Source: a bacterium (GTDB lineage: Bacteria; Cyanobacteriota; Vampirovibrionia; Gastranaerophilales; Gastranaerophilaceae). From it: a stretch of DNA of 64,000 nucleotides. Shown one piece after another: positions 7,568-15,082 of the stretch. The position numbers and the translations under genes are program-made. The stretch is from contig JAFUXT010000017.1 of the NCBI GenBank assembly GCA_017470815.1, positions 31,202 to 95,201 of the forward strand, read 5' to 3'. Position 1 is the first letter of the stretch, and every line of letters starts with the position of its first letter. The notes under the pieces are model-generated. The model saw only the letters and a list, made by a program, of their open reading frames with translations, had not been told where the DNA came from and ran no database searches.

Positions 7568-8593
7568 ATGTTTGCTGCTTTTTCACAAAAATATTTGACA
7601 CCAAAAAATGTTTTTTTTGGTATTATTGCAATTTTACTGCTGTTTTTTATTACGAAAATTCCCGATATTGCAATAATGTTTTTTGCTTCATTTGTGATTG
7701 CATGTTCTATGGAACCGTTGGTACAAAAACTTTCCAATAAAATGTCAAGGGCTACCGCAAGTGCTTTAGTAATATTAGCTTCATTGCTTGTTTTAGGGTT
7801 GTTATTTGTTCCTTTGATTATAATAGCGGCAAATGAAATTAAAGCATTTGCTGATTCTTTTCCGCAGCATGCCGAATTATTCAAAAAATTAATAATGGAT
7901 ACACCGTTTTTGAATAAAAGTCATATAGAAAATATGGACATAGGCGGTATGATTGCATCTGCAGGTGATTTCTCATCAAAAGTCTTAACAGAAACGATTA
8001 ATTTCGGTAAAAACATTGGCTCTGCCTTTGTTTATATACTTGTATCAATAATGATAATTTATTATTTTATGGTAGATAAAGATATTATAAAAAGTACTTT
8101 TTTAAAGTTGTTTCCTGTTCCGATGCGTAAAAGAACCTCTGAAATTTATGATTCAATATCATTAAAAATAGGCGGATATGTTGTTGCGCAAATTACTACA
8201 ATGGCAGGGATAGGCATAGTTGTAACCATAGGTCTTTTAATCTTAAAAGTTGATTATGCGCTGTTGTTAGGTTTTATTTCTGCCGTATTTGATATAGTAC
8301 CGGTTGTTGGTCCGACTATTGCATTTTTTGTTTGCCTTGTTGCAGTATATAAATTTGGACCTTGGGTATTATTAGGCACGGCAATAGTTTTTGGGGTGGC
8401 GCAACTTATAGAAAATAACTTTGTAAGACCGTTTGTATTTAGTAAATTATTAAATATTCATCCGCTTTTGGTATTTTTATTTATATTCTTAGCCGCAAAA
8501 TTCTTGGGCATAATCGGAGTGGTTTTTGCCCCTGCAATTGCAGCCATGGCTGTCGTTTTGACGGAAGAAATTTATATGAAATCGATTGAATAG
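7568..8593 (+). CDS. AI-2E family transporter (PerM/YhhT-like permease)
   Basis: A 341-residue integral membrane protein with about seven to eight hydrophobic helices: residues 15-45, 55-85, a long loop, then clusters at 150-170 and 205-330. The pattern and the motifs FISAVFDIVPVVGPTIAF and FVRPFVFSKLLNIHPLLVF are diagnostic of the AI-2E/UPF0118 permease family. Members have been linked to autoinducer-2 export or Na+/H+ antiport, so the substrate here is unknown. A GGAG RBS lies seven bases before the ATG (AAAAAGGAGATAAAA). It stands alone and ends at a bidirectional terminator shared with the tRNA-Leu locus. Confidence 0.9.
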   Translation: MFAAFSQKYLTPKNVFFGIIAILLLFFITKIPDIAIMFFASFVIACSMEPLVQKLSNKMSRATASALVILASLLVLGLLFVPLIIIAANEIKAFADSFPQHAELFKKLIMDTPFLNKSHIENMDIGGMIASAGDFSSKVLTETINFGKNIGSAFVYILVSIMIIYYFMVDKDIIKSTFLKLFPVPMRKRTSEIYDSISLKIGGYVVAQITTMAGIGIVVTIGLLILKVDYALLLGFISAVFDIVPVVGPTIAFFVCLVAVYKFGPWVLLGTAIVFGVAQLIENNFVRPFVFSKLLNIHPLLVFLFIFLAAKFLGIIGVVFAPAIAAMAVVLTEEIYMKSIE

Positions 8594-8596
8594 ATT

Positions 8597-8628
8597 AAAA
8601 AAAAAGAGCCTTTCGGTTCTTTTTTTTA
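8597..8628. terminator. Bidirectional intrinsic terminator between the permease and tRNA-Leu
   Basis: An A-run, AAGAGCC-tttc-GGTTCTT stem and T-run sit between the convergent permease gene and tRNA-Leu. With A and T tracts on both sides, the hairpin can terminate in either direction. Confidence 0.75.
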
Positions 8629-8631
8629 ATC

Positions 8632-8710
8632 TGGGCATGAAGAGACTCGAACTCCCACGCTTTCGCACTAGTTCCTAAGACTAGCGTGTCTACCATTCCA
8701 CCACATGCCC
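8632..8710 (-). tRNA. tRNA-Leu, anticodon UAG
   Basis: On the minus strand the gene folds as a complete cloverleaf. The acceptor is GGGCATG/CATGCCC with discriminator A, and the D arm contains GGTGGAATGGTAGACACGC. The anticodon stem is CTAGT/ACTAG with loop CTTAGGA, which puts TAG at positions 34-36. A short type-II variable hairpin (GCGAAAGC) and a T arm GGGAG-TTCGAGT-CTCTT follow. It decodes CUA leucine codons. CCA is not encoded. It is the last gene of a transcript whose upstream part consists of three degenerate half-copies of the same tRNA (8711-9026). Confidence 0.95.
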
Positions 8711-9026
8711 ATATTCAATTGTCAATCGGTGCCTATGCACCGAGGCGTGTCTACCACCTCTCACAAAACTTGACATTTAGTCAACTTTTGTTCGGCAGAG
8801 TACCACATGCCCATATTTAGTTGTCAATCGGTGCTTATGCACCGAGGCGTGTCTACCCCTCTCACAAAACTTGACATTTAGTCAACTTTTGTTCGGCAGA
8901 GTACCACATGCCCATATTCAATTGTCAATCGGTGCCTATGCACCGAGGCGTGTCTACCACCTCTCACAAAACGATACTTAATCGTTTTGTTCGGCAGAGT
9001 ACCACATGCCCATATTCAATTGTCAA
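8711..9026 (-). repeat. Tandem array of three tRNA-Leu 5'-half units with D-arm hairpin insert
   Basis: Three units of 98-102 bases precede tRNA-Leu in the same orientation, with unit 5' ends at 9011, 8913 and 8812. Each contains a TTGACAATTGAATAT-like leader, GGGCATGTGGT identical to tRNA positions 1-11, a hairpin insert beginning ACTCTGCCGAACAAAA and ending TTTTGTGAGAGG, and then GGTAGACACGC identical to the 3' side of the tRNA D arm. A hairpin TCGGTGC-ATAR-GCACCGA follows in place of the anticodon arm. The T arm and 3' acceptor strand are missing. In the unit at 8913-9011 the insert's inner stem is replaced by a different but perfectly paired one (AACGAT/ATCGTT). This looks like a structured RNA array, not functional tRNAs. 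Confidence 0.85.
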
Positions 9027-9048
9027 TTATAAACAATACGTTACTACT

Positions 9049-9077
9049 AAATTATTATAACTGTACGCTGATGTCAA
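9049..9077 (-). promoter_or_regulatory. Promoter of the tRNA-Leu array
   Basis: On the minus strand TTGACA (9077-9072), a 17-base spacer and TAATTT (9054-9049) precede the first half-tRNA unit. A start near 9042 would transcribe all three units and then tRNA-Leu. Confidence 0.6.
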
Positions 9078-9287
9078 GCATATTTCGTCTTATATATTTT
9101 AAAATTATTTATATTTAATCCATTTTTATTAATTAAAGATTTTTTTGTTTTTATCCGTATAATATAAAGTAGTGAATACCAATGGACTTTCATGTAAAGA
9201 AATGTAACGGATAAAATCATAAAATTAGCAATTTATCTGTCAAATATGTTTTTAAATACATGTAGGTCTAAAGTGTAAGGATTATTA

Positions 9288-9560
9288 ATGTTCCAAGAAT
9301 CTTTAGAACTATATATCAGAAGACTTTTAGACTTTCTGTTATACACAAAAAACTATATAATAAGGACTAATCCGATTAAGGCTATGTCTGCATCAATAGT
9401 GGAAGGTATAAAAGATTTTCTGACAATAAAAAAGAAGTTAAAAATGGCTCAGTACAGGCTTAACTATCATCAACATCAACTTCAAAAGATGGAACAGTTA
9501 ATAGCCGAAAATTCTGACCACAACTTCCTGAAAGGTTCCAATTTAGATCAGAAAAGGTAG
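9288..9560 (+). CDS. Small alpha-helical protein of unknown function
   Basis: A 90-residue protein starting MFQESLELYIRRLLDFLLY, mostly predicted helix. An amphipathic N-terminal segment is followed by a charged coiled-coil-like region (KKKLKMAQYRLNYHQHQLQKMEQL). AAGGA lies ten bases before the ATG. It is six bases from the next gene, which also encodes a coiled-coil protein, so the two are probably one operon and may interact. No family is recognised. The ~230 bases upstream contain only AT-rich promoter-like DNA, including GTCAAA at 9239. Confidence 0.65.
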   Translation: MFQESLELYIRRLLDFLLYTKNYIIRTNPIKAMSASIVEGIKDFLTIKKKLKMAQYRLNYHQHQLQKMEQLIAENSDHNFLKGSNLDQKR

Positions 9561-9566
9561 TGTAAA

Positions 9567-9899
9567 ATGGGATTACTGGTAGCAACAATTCAAAGACGCC
9601 AATTAAGGATGGAAAGATCCAATCTGCAATTCCAATTATTGTTGATTACCAAGGCAATTTCACAGGCGCAAAAATCTACAAACGAACTTATGCAGGTCGG
9701 AACTGATTATGAATCGGATTCTTTGATTACCAAACGTTTACAGGAAAGACAATACAAGTTCAAACTTCTTGAAGAATCTTTGGGGTTACAAAAAGAAGAA
9801 ATTCAAACAAGATTACAAGAAATTGACACCGAATTAAAATCAGTTGATGAAATGATTAAGGGTGAAATTCAGGATTTGTTCTCTTACGGCAGTAAGTAA
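9567..9899 (+). CDS. 110-aa coiled-coil protein (paralogue of the protein at 28562)
   Basis: A 110-residue helical protein starting MGLLVATIQRRQLRMERSN. It has no cysteine, no membrane helix and almost continuous heptad-like leucine/isoleucine spacing. Its length, N-terminal pattern (M-x-hydrophobic-L-A, then a Q/L/R-rich helix) and C-terminal layout (EIxTxxxxIDxEL/I) match the 110-residue protein at 28562-28894, so I treat them as distant paralogues. It follows the 90-residue helical protein by six bases. The role is unknown; size and helicity recall small secreted or filament-forming proteins, but nothing in the sequence proves that. Confidence 0.65.
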   Translation: MGLLVATIQRRQLRMERSNLQFQLLLITKAISQAQKSTNELMQVGTDYESDSLITKRLQERQYKFKLLEESLGLQKEEIQTRLQEIDTELKSVDEMIKGEIQDLFSYGSK

Positions 9900-9900
9900 T

Positions 9901-10533
9901 TTAAACACCCGTATTTAAAAACAGGTTTATTATGTCGTTCATAGAAACGGCTTGTTTTTGATATTGTTGACCTTTAACTTCAAGTGTTGCAATTTGTTTT
10001 TTGTATTCAATAATATTTTTTTGGCACTCTCTTGCTCGTGAGGTCAATGCTTCCTGAACCTGTTGTGCTTCTCTGATGACAGATTTCATCGGAATTCCAA
10101 GTGCTTCCATTGTTTGACGGATAATAAGTGCACCTGTTTGCTTTGTTACACCGGCAGGAAGTTTTGCTATCAAATGAGTCAAAATAGCCACATTGTTAGG
10201 GTAATCAAAATCTGCCTTTACATCTGTTACATCTATAGTCCCGAGATTTTGGTTTAAGGTATTTTGGAATATTGTATCAATATCAGGAGCCGGATTATTA
10301 TTCAGAATAGAACTGATATCAAGGGTCATCTTTGATGAATTTGCATCATTGTTTTCTTCAACTGCAGGCAAATCTTCCTCATGAATTTGAGGTTCTGTGA
10401 TTTCTTCCTGTTCTACAATTGTTTCTTCAACTTTTTCTTCAACCGCAACCGGTTTTTCTTCAACAGGAGCAGATTGCATTCTGAGTGCTTCAACTATCTT
10501 CTTCCCTACATTGTCACTTATTCTATCAGTCAT
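9901..10533 (-). CDS. Lineage-specific protein with acidic linker and helical C-terminus
   Basis: A 210-residue protein. Residues 1-20 form a helix-like start (MTDRISDNVGKKIVEALRMQ). A very acidic, low-complexity linker of Glu, Val and Pro follows (about 22-65). The compact C-terminal part (about 100-210) includes PAGVTKQTGALIIRQTMEALG and a terminal coiled-coil-like helix. The linker suggests a flexible scaffold between two binding parts. It is convergent with the 110-residue protein, one base beyond its stop. No known family is recognised. Confidence 0.65.
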   Translation of the reverse strand: MTDRISDNVGKKIVEALRMQSAPVEEKPVAVEEKVEETIVEQEEITEPQIHEEDLPAVEENNDANSSKMTLDISSILNNNPAPDIDTIFQNTLNQNLGTIDVTDVKADFDYPNNVAILTHLIAKLPAGVTKQTGALIIRQTMEALGIPMKSVIREAQQVQEALTSRARECQKNIIEYKKQIATLEVKGQQYQKQAVSMNDIINLFLNTGV

Positions 10534-10670
10534 AATAACCTCTTAAAAAAATATCTCTAATCTTGTTTAAATTATATAAAAGACATGGTATTTTTGCAAC
10601 AAAATTATGATTTCTTAAACTTGTACGGGCAATATATTCGTGATAATATTTTTTTGTAGAGAGGATATGT

Positions 10671-11603
10671 ATGGAAACAATTGAAATTAGTAATATAGAA
10701 TCTTTGCCTTGTGGTGCAAACCCTCATCAGAGTGCAGGTATTTCAAAAATATCTGACGGTGTGGAGTATGAAATTTTAAGCAGAAATAAAGATTTAGAGT
10801 ATATTGATTATATAAATTTATCAGAAAACATAAAACTTTTGGGCGAATTTTTTGATGTCAATTCCGCTGTAATTGCAAAAGAAGGTTTTATATGCGCAGT
10901 TGCGCTTGGCTCAAGTATTGATGATGCGTTTGCAAAAGTCATGGATTCGGATCCTGTTTCTATTACAGGTTCAAGTGCAGGCTTTTCAAAGGAAGTAACT
11001 CTTGAAGTCGCAAAACTTTTAAAATCGCTAAAAATAAAAAATGTAATCTCTGTTAAATTTTCAAAAGATGCATTTTCGTATCTTTTAGATACTGATATCA
11101 ATATGATTTTAATAAAAACACCGCTTCATGAATTGCAGGGATTTTGTGCAAAAGATATAAAAGTTACTCCGTTTGGAATTTTGGTTCAGGAGCAGAATAC
11201 AAGCAAACTTTCAAAAGAAAATTTTAAAGTTGTATCAGTTGCAAAACCGACTCAGGAACAGGCAGAAGATGCTGTTTTTGGCTGGAAAGTTTCAAAGCAT
11301 TTAAAATCTGCATCAGTTGTAATTGCAAAAGATTTATGCGCAAAAGCAATAGTGCAGGGACGTTCAAATATGGTGGTTGCCGTCGAAAGTGCAATGGATT
11401 TGGCATGTGAAAATTCAAAAGATGCAGTAATGGTGCTTGATTGTCCGATTGAAACTTCGCAGGTTTTAAATACCGCTATTCAGGGCAGAATTGGCTTGGT
11501 TGTAGAATCCGGAGATTGCAATATATCCGGAGATATTTTAAAACAGGCAGATAAATACGGAATATCAATGATATTTACCAAAATAAGGAACAAGAGGTAT
11601 TAA
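10671..11603 (+). CDS. Stand-alone AICAR-transformylase-like (PurH C-terminal domain) protein
   Basis: A 310-residue protein resembling the AICARFT half of PurH, without the IMP cyclohydrolase half. Family marks are SLPCGANPHQSAGI (compare the PurH block YGxNPHQ), TQEQAEDAVFGWKVSKHLKS with the catalytic Lys-His pair, and VIAKDL. The block normally reading GAGQxxR is here VQGRSN, and the C-terminus is shortened, so the formyl-transfer activity may be altered. PurH uses 10-formyl-THF in purine synthesis; whether this protein does is uncertain. A GAGAGG SD precedes the ATG. It is followed by the deaminase gene at 11726 after a small repeat. Confidence 0.7.
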   Translation: METIEISNIESLPCGANPHQSAGISKISDGVEYEILSRNKDLEYIDYINLSENIKLLGEFFDVNSAVIAKEGFICAVALGSSIDDAFAKVMDSDPVSITGSSAGFSKEVTLEVAKLLKSLKIKNVISVKFSKDAFSYLLDTDINMILIKTPLHELQGFCAKDIKVTPFGILVQEQNTSKLSKENFKVVSVAKPTQEQAEDAVFGWKVSKHLKSASVVIAKDLCAKAIVQGRSNMVVAVESAMDLACENSKDAVMVLDCPIETSQVLNTAIQGRIGLVVESGDCNISGDILKQADKYGISMIFTKIRNKRY

Positions 11604-11608
11604 TCAGA

Positions 11609-11692
11609 GTGAATAGTGAGTTGTGAATAGTGAATTGTAGGTTTCAATGCTACGCACAATTAAAATAATTAATCCTGTAAAGAACTATTCAC
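11609..11692. repeat. Small GTGAATAGT-flanked repeat, copy 2 (inverted)
   Basis: Tandem GTGAATAGT units (from 11609 and 11623) at the left and ACTATTCAC (11684-11692) at the right bound about 55 bases. Read on the minus strand, GTGAATAGTTCTTTACAG matches the start of the copy at 3877. It is non-coding and lies between two co-directional genes. Confidence 0.55.
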
Positions 11693-11725
11693 TGTTCTCG
11701 ATTTACATAAAAAAGAGGTATGAAA

Positions 11726-12178
11726 ATGACTAATATAAAACCATGGGATGAATATTTTTTAGATTTGGCAAAGACATGCGCAAGCCGTTCTAACTGCATA
11801 AGAGCGCAGGTTGGTGCGGTTATTGTCGGGCAGGATAAAAAGATTAAAGCAACAGGATATAACGGGACACCGTCAAAGGTAGAATCTTGCGCAGAACGTG
11901 GTTCATGTTACAGAATTGACCATAATATCAAATCCGGTACGCAGTATGAAACCTGTCGTTCCATTCATGCTGAGCAAAATGCAATTATTCAGGCAGGACA
12001 AGACAGATGTCAGGATGCAACAATATATATCTGGGGACATAATATGATTTGTATTTTATGCAAAAGATTTATTGTTCAGTCAGGTATAACTCACTGCGTG
12101 TTGCAAAAAGACGAAAACAGCCCGATTGTCAGGGTTTCAGTTGAAGATTTAAGACGAGAACTTGAAGAAGTAAAATAA
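11726..12178 (+). CDS. Deoxycytidylate (dCMP) deaminase family protein
   Basis: A zinc-dependent deaminase that converts dCMP to dUMP for thymidylate synthesis (ComEB/DCTD type). The 150 residues show AQVGAVIVG, then GYNGTPS, the zinc and catalytic segment SIHAEQNAI (His and Glu), and CILCKRF, the CxxC zinc pair. The additional Cys-rich stretch SCAERGSCYR is typical of dCMP deaminases. ATG 11726 is preferred over ATG 11720, because AGAGG lies seven bases before the former and only one before the latter. It probably acts in the cytoplasm. Confidence 0.88.
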   Translation: MTNIKPWDEYFLDLAKTCASRSNCIRAQVGAVIVGQDKKIKATGYNGTPSKVESCAERGSCYRIDHNIKSGTQYETCRSIHAEQNAIIQAGQDRCQDATIYIWGHNMICILCKRFIVQSGITHCVLQKDENSPIVRVSVEDLRRELEEVK

Positions 12179-12188
12179 CATTATCTGA

Positions 12189-12623
12189 TTAGGATGGGAT
12201 TTTTTTTGGTCGGTTGTCAAACAACTTAAAGTGTGAGTGAATCCAAGCACCCAAACCTGAAAATACTGTTCCGGCGGTTTCAGGATGTGCCTGTGAAGAT
12301 GCTATCGTTTCAGGAGTCATATATGGTGCTGATTTTGCTATTGCACTCGGAGCAATACCAAAAGAATCAATTCCGCTTGCTTTTAAAAAATGTGCAGAAG
12401 CAATAACATCAGAAGTTGTTGCTGCCGTATTTGACGCCGTTCCAAGCGTCATAAGACCTGAACCGCTAGTACTCATTCCTGAACTTGATGCTGCCACAGC
12501 TAAACCTCTTTGTTCAGGTGGCATGTGCGTTATCATTTGGTTTGCCTGTGCTAATAATTCTTCGGGGGTTTTTATTCTTATCAATGCACCAAATTGCGTA
12601 TTATCAACTCTTTGTATTCTCAT
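12189..12623 (-). CDS. Lineage-specific protein with N-terminal TQFGAL motif
   Basis: A 144-residue protein starting MRIQRVDNTQFGALIRI, with an AAGG SD. The short N-terminal T-Q-F-G block matches the pattern shared by several proteins in this window. The middle is a low-complexity Ser/Ala/Thr/Gly region (about residues 42-75), which suggests a disordered or surface segment. The C-terminus is basic (LFDNRPKKIPS). It has no signal peptide or membrane helix. It sits seven bases downstream of the TPR protein gene on the same strand, so co-transcription is likely. Function unknown. Confidence 0.6.
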   Translation of the reverse strand: MRIQRVDNTQFGALIRIKTPEELLAQANQMITHMPPEQRGLAVAASSSGMSTSGSGLMTLGTASNTAATTSDVIASAHFLKASGIDSFGIAPSAIAKSAPYMTPETIASSQAHPETAGTVFSGLGAWIHSHFKLFDNRPKKIPS

Positions 12624-12630
12624 ATTTACC

Positions 12631-13125
12631 TTACTTACTGTTCATTAATTTATTTGAGGTATCTAAATCTTCATTTGCACCGTCCATATCACCCAAATCA
12701 AGTTTTACCATTGCACGCATTGAATATGCGCTGCCGTCTTGCGGTGCAAGTTCTATTGCTTTGTTATAATCTTGCAAAGCACCTTCTTTATCTTCTAAAT
12801 CTGCCTTGCAAATTCCTCTCAAAACATAGGCTTTGGCATTTTTTTCATCAAGTCCGATGGCTTTGTTAAAATCTTCGATTGCCGCCTGTTTTTCGCCCAT
12901 GGAGTTATGTATAGATCCTCTCCAATAGTACAAGAAAGATTCATTCGGGTATTTTTGAATTGCAGCATTGCATTTTGTCATTGCTATTTGGTACTTTTGA
13001 GCATTGACAAGTATTCCTATTTCCGTAATTGTCTTGCTCGCATCTACATCTGCGCCAAAACAAACGCTTGCAGGAATAATACTTAAACCTAAAATTAAAG
13101 ATAAAATAAGAACATGCTTTTTCAT
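12631..13125 (-). CDS. Exported TPR-repeat protein
   Basis: A 164-residue protein with a clear signal peptide (KKH, then a hydrophobic run LILSLILGLSIIPASVC, cleavage near FGA-D). About three tetratricopeptide repeats follow: SFLYYWRGSIHNSMGEKQAA, AKAYVLRGICKADLEDKEGA and GSAYSMRAMVKLDLGDMDGA. The protein therefore acts outside the cytoplasm, probably as a periplasmic adaptor. A strong AGGGG SD precedes the ATG. The gene is followed by the 144-residue lineage protein. Its partner is unknown. Confidence 0.85.
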   Translation of the reverse strand: MKKHVLILSLILGLSIIPASVCFGADVDASKTITEIGILVNAQKYQIAMTKCNAAIQKYPNESFLYYWRGSIHNSMGEKQAAIEDFNKAIGLDEKNAKAYVLRGICKADLEDKEGALQDYNKAIELAPQDGSAYSMRAMVKLDLGDMDGANEDLDTSNKLMNSK

Positions 13126-13261
13126 AATTTATACCCCTCAAATGTCAAAATTATTATAGCATATTATTGAATTTTTTGCGATTATATTTTTCCTGTTTTA
13201 TTGCAAAGGTTAAAAATTTATTGTAGTATGGTGTTAAAGAAGTTGAGAAAGGTTTTAATCT

Positions 13262-13816
13262 ATGGCTATAAAAAGAGTTTTGCACTATGGCGAAGAATCA
13301 TTAAGACAACCGTCAAAAGAAGTACATAAAGTATCAAAAAAAATAAGCGATTTAATAAGAGATTTATTTGACACAATGTATGCCCAAAACGGTGTCGGAC
13401 TTGCCGCTCCGCAAATTGGCGTAAATTTGAGAGTTTTTGTTGTAGATGCTTCAACGAAAGAAGAACCGCTTGAACCGATGGTATTTATTAACCCGAAGAT
13501 TATAAAAAAGTCCGGAGCGGTAAAAAGTACCGAAGGTTGTTTGAGTTTCCCTGAAGCCTATTCTGATGTTGTCAGATACAAAGATATTATGGTAAAAGCA
13601 ACTAATGAACACGGCAAACAATTTGTTATGGAAGCCAAAGACGGAACGCTTCTTGCAAGATGTATTCAGCATGAAAACGACCATCTCGACGGAATTTTAT
13701 TTATAGACCACTGTCTAAACAGATTTGAAACTGAAGAAATTTTGCAAAAAAATAATCTTCCCTCTATTGATCCTGACAAATTGTTAGACGAAGAGGAGTT
13801 AAAATCTCAGTTATGA
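13262..13816 (+). CDS. def: Peptide deformylase
   Basis: Removes the formyl group from the N-terminal methionine of new proteins. All three metal and active-site motifs are present: GVGLAAPQIG, EGCLSFP (metal-binding Cys) and QHENDHLDG (HExxH-type His ligands, catalytic Glu). Its 184 residues are typical. The stop codon overlaps the fmt start (ATGA at 13813-13816), so deformylase and formyltransferase are translationally coupled, the classic def-fmt arrangement. An AGAAAGG SD is about ten bases upstream of the ATG. Confidence 0.97.
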   Translation: MAIKRVLHYGEESLRQPSKEVHKVSKKISDLIRDLFDTMYAQNGVGLAAPQIGVNLRVFVVDASTKEEPLEPMVFINPKIIKKSGAVKSTEGCLSFPEAYSDVVRYKDIMVKATNEHGKQFVMEAKDGTLLARCIQHENDHLDGILFIDHCLNRFETEEILQKNNLPSIDPDKLLDEEELKSQL

Positions 13817-14724
13817 TAAAAATTATTTTCTTTGGAACTCCGGATATAGGCTTAAAATCACTTGATTATCTGAATAATTCGGATAAAATCAATGTGTGTG
13901 CAGTAGTTACCCAGCCTGATAAGCCGGCAGGCAGGGGAAATAAACTTCAGGCTTCTCCGATAAAAAAGTATGCACTTGAACATAATATACCGGTGTTTCA
14001 ACCAAAATCAATAAGAAAAGAGCCTGAAATTCAGGAAGAATTAAAGAAATTTGAACCTGATTTTTTTGTAACTTTTGCGTTTGGTCAGATTTTATCACAG
14101 GAAGTTTTGGATATACCGAAATATGAAACAATAAATCTTCACGCATCATTATTACCAAAATATCGTGGAGCAAATCCTATTCAGCGTGCAATTATTAATG
14201 GTGACAAAGAAACGGGCATTTGCACAATGATAACAGAACTCGGACTTGATTGCGGTGATATTTGCCAAAAACTTGTAATTCCGATTTCTGACAGTATGAA
14301 TTGTGAACAACTATGGGACGAAATCGGAGAAAAATCCCCAAAAATGATTGAAGAAACTTTAATCGCACTTAAAAATGGAACCCTAAAACCTGAAAAGCAA
14401 TGCGAAAACGGGGTTTGTATGGCTCCAAAACTTACAAAAGAAGAATGTTTGATAGATTGGTCAAAATCAAACAGAGATATTCACAACCTTGTGAGAGGAG
14501 TTTGCAGAAGTCCGAGTGCTTATTTTATTCATAACGGTAAAATAATTAAAGTCATAGAATCAAAAGTGATTGATGGTAATGGCGTTCAGGGACAAATAGT
14601 TGCACATTCAAAAGATGGTGTCGATATGGGCTGCGGATACGGTTTAGTAAGATTAATTACCGTAAAGCCTGAAGGTAAAGGTGAAATGAAGGCATCGGAT
14701 TGGTATAACGGAGTAAGAAAATAA
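13813..14724 (+). CDS. fmt: Methionyl-tRNA formyltransferase
   Basis: Transfers a formyl group from 10-formyl-tetrahydrofolate to initiator Met-tRNA. The N-terminal domain has FFGTPDIGLKSL, VVTQPDKPAGRG and the catalytic segment NLHASLLPKYRGANPIQRAI (Asn, His and the Ser-Leu-Leu-Pro loop), then ELGLDCGDI. The C-terminal OB-like domain includes DWSKSNRDIHNLVRG. Its 303 residues match the family. It overlaps def upstream, and its stop overlaps the start of aroH by one base (TAATG). It depends on the folate pathway genes also found in this window. Confidence 0.97.
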   Translation: MIKIIFFGTPDIGLKSLDYLNNSDKINVCAVVTQPDKPAGRGNKLQASPIKKYALEHNIPVFQPKSIRKEPEIQEELKKFEPDFFVTFAFGQILSQEVLDIPKYETINLHASLLPKYRGANPIQRAIINGDKETGICTMITELGLDCGDICQKLVIPISDSMNCEQLWDEIGEKSPKMIEETLIALKNGTLKPEKQCENGVCMAPKLTKEECLIDWSKSNRDIHNLVRGVCRSPSAYFIHNGKIIKVIESKVIDGNGVQGQIVAHSKDGVDMGCGYGLVRLITVKPEGKGEMKASDWYNGVRK

Positions 14725-15077
14725 TGATTACAAAAGGTATAAGAGGCGCAATAACTGTTGAAGAAAACACCTCAAAAGCACTTGAAGATGCGACTTTAGA
14801 ACTTTTGTGCGAAATGTTTGAACAAAACGGGATTAAAGGTACAAAAAATATTTCACATGTAATTTTTACAACAACAAATGATTTAAATGCTGATTTCCCT
14901 GCAAAATTCCCAAGGCTTGAGTTTGGCTGGGATGATGTTGCAATGATGTGTTATCACGAACTTGATGTTCCAAATTCACTCAAAATGTGTTTGCGTATTC
15001 TTATTGTATATAATTGCAACGAAGATTTTGAACCCAAATTTGTCTATCTTAAAGGTGCATCAAATTTAAGGAAATAA
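14724..15077 (+). CDS. aroH: Chorismate mutase, AroH type
   Basis: Monofunctional chorismate mutase of the trimeric AroH fold, converting chorismate to prephenate for Phe and Tyr synthesis. The 117 residues contain KGIRGAITVEENT (active-site Arg near residue 7), ISHVIFTTTNDLNADFPAKF and the C-terminal RILIVYN block. The size and motif order are those of the Bacillus-type enzyme, not the helical AroQ type. It is the third gene of the def-fmt-aroH operon, with a one-base stop/start overlap to fmt. Confidence 0.92.
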   Translation: MITKGIRGAITVEENTSKALEDATLELLCEMFEQNGIKGTKNISHVIFTTTNDLNADFPAKFPRLEFGWDDVAMMCYHELDVPNSLKMCLRILIVYNCNEDFEPKFVYLKGASNLRK

Positions 15078-15082
15078 TTATC

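Noticed and set aside
8760..8802. Group I intron in a tRNA gene
   Set aside because: The insert is only about 45 bases, lies in the D arm instead of the anticodon loop, and no 3' half of the tRNA follows it.
8711..9026. CRISPR-like direct repeats next to tRNA-Leu
   Set aside because: Units are near-identical over their whole length with no unique spacers, and they contain tRNA sequence.
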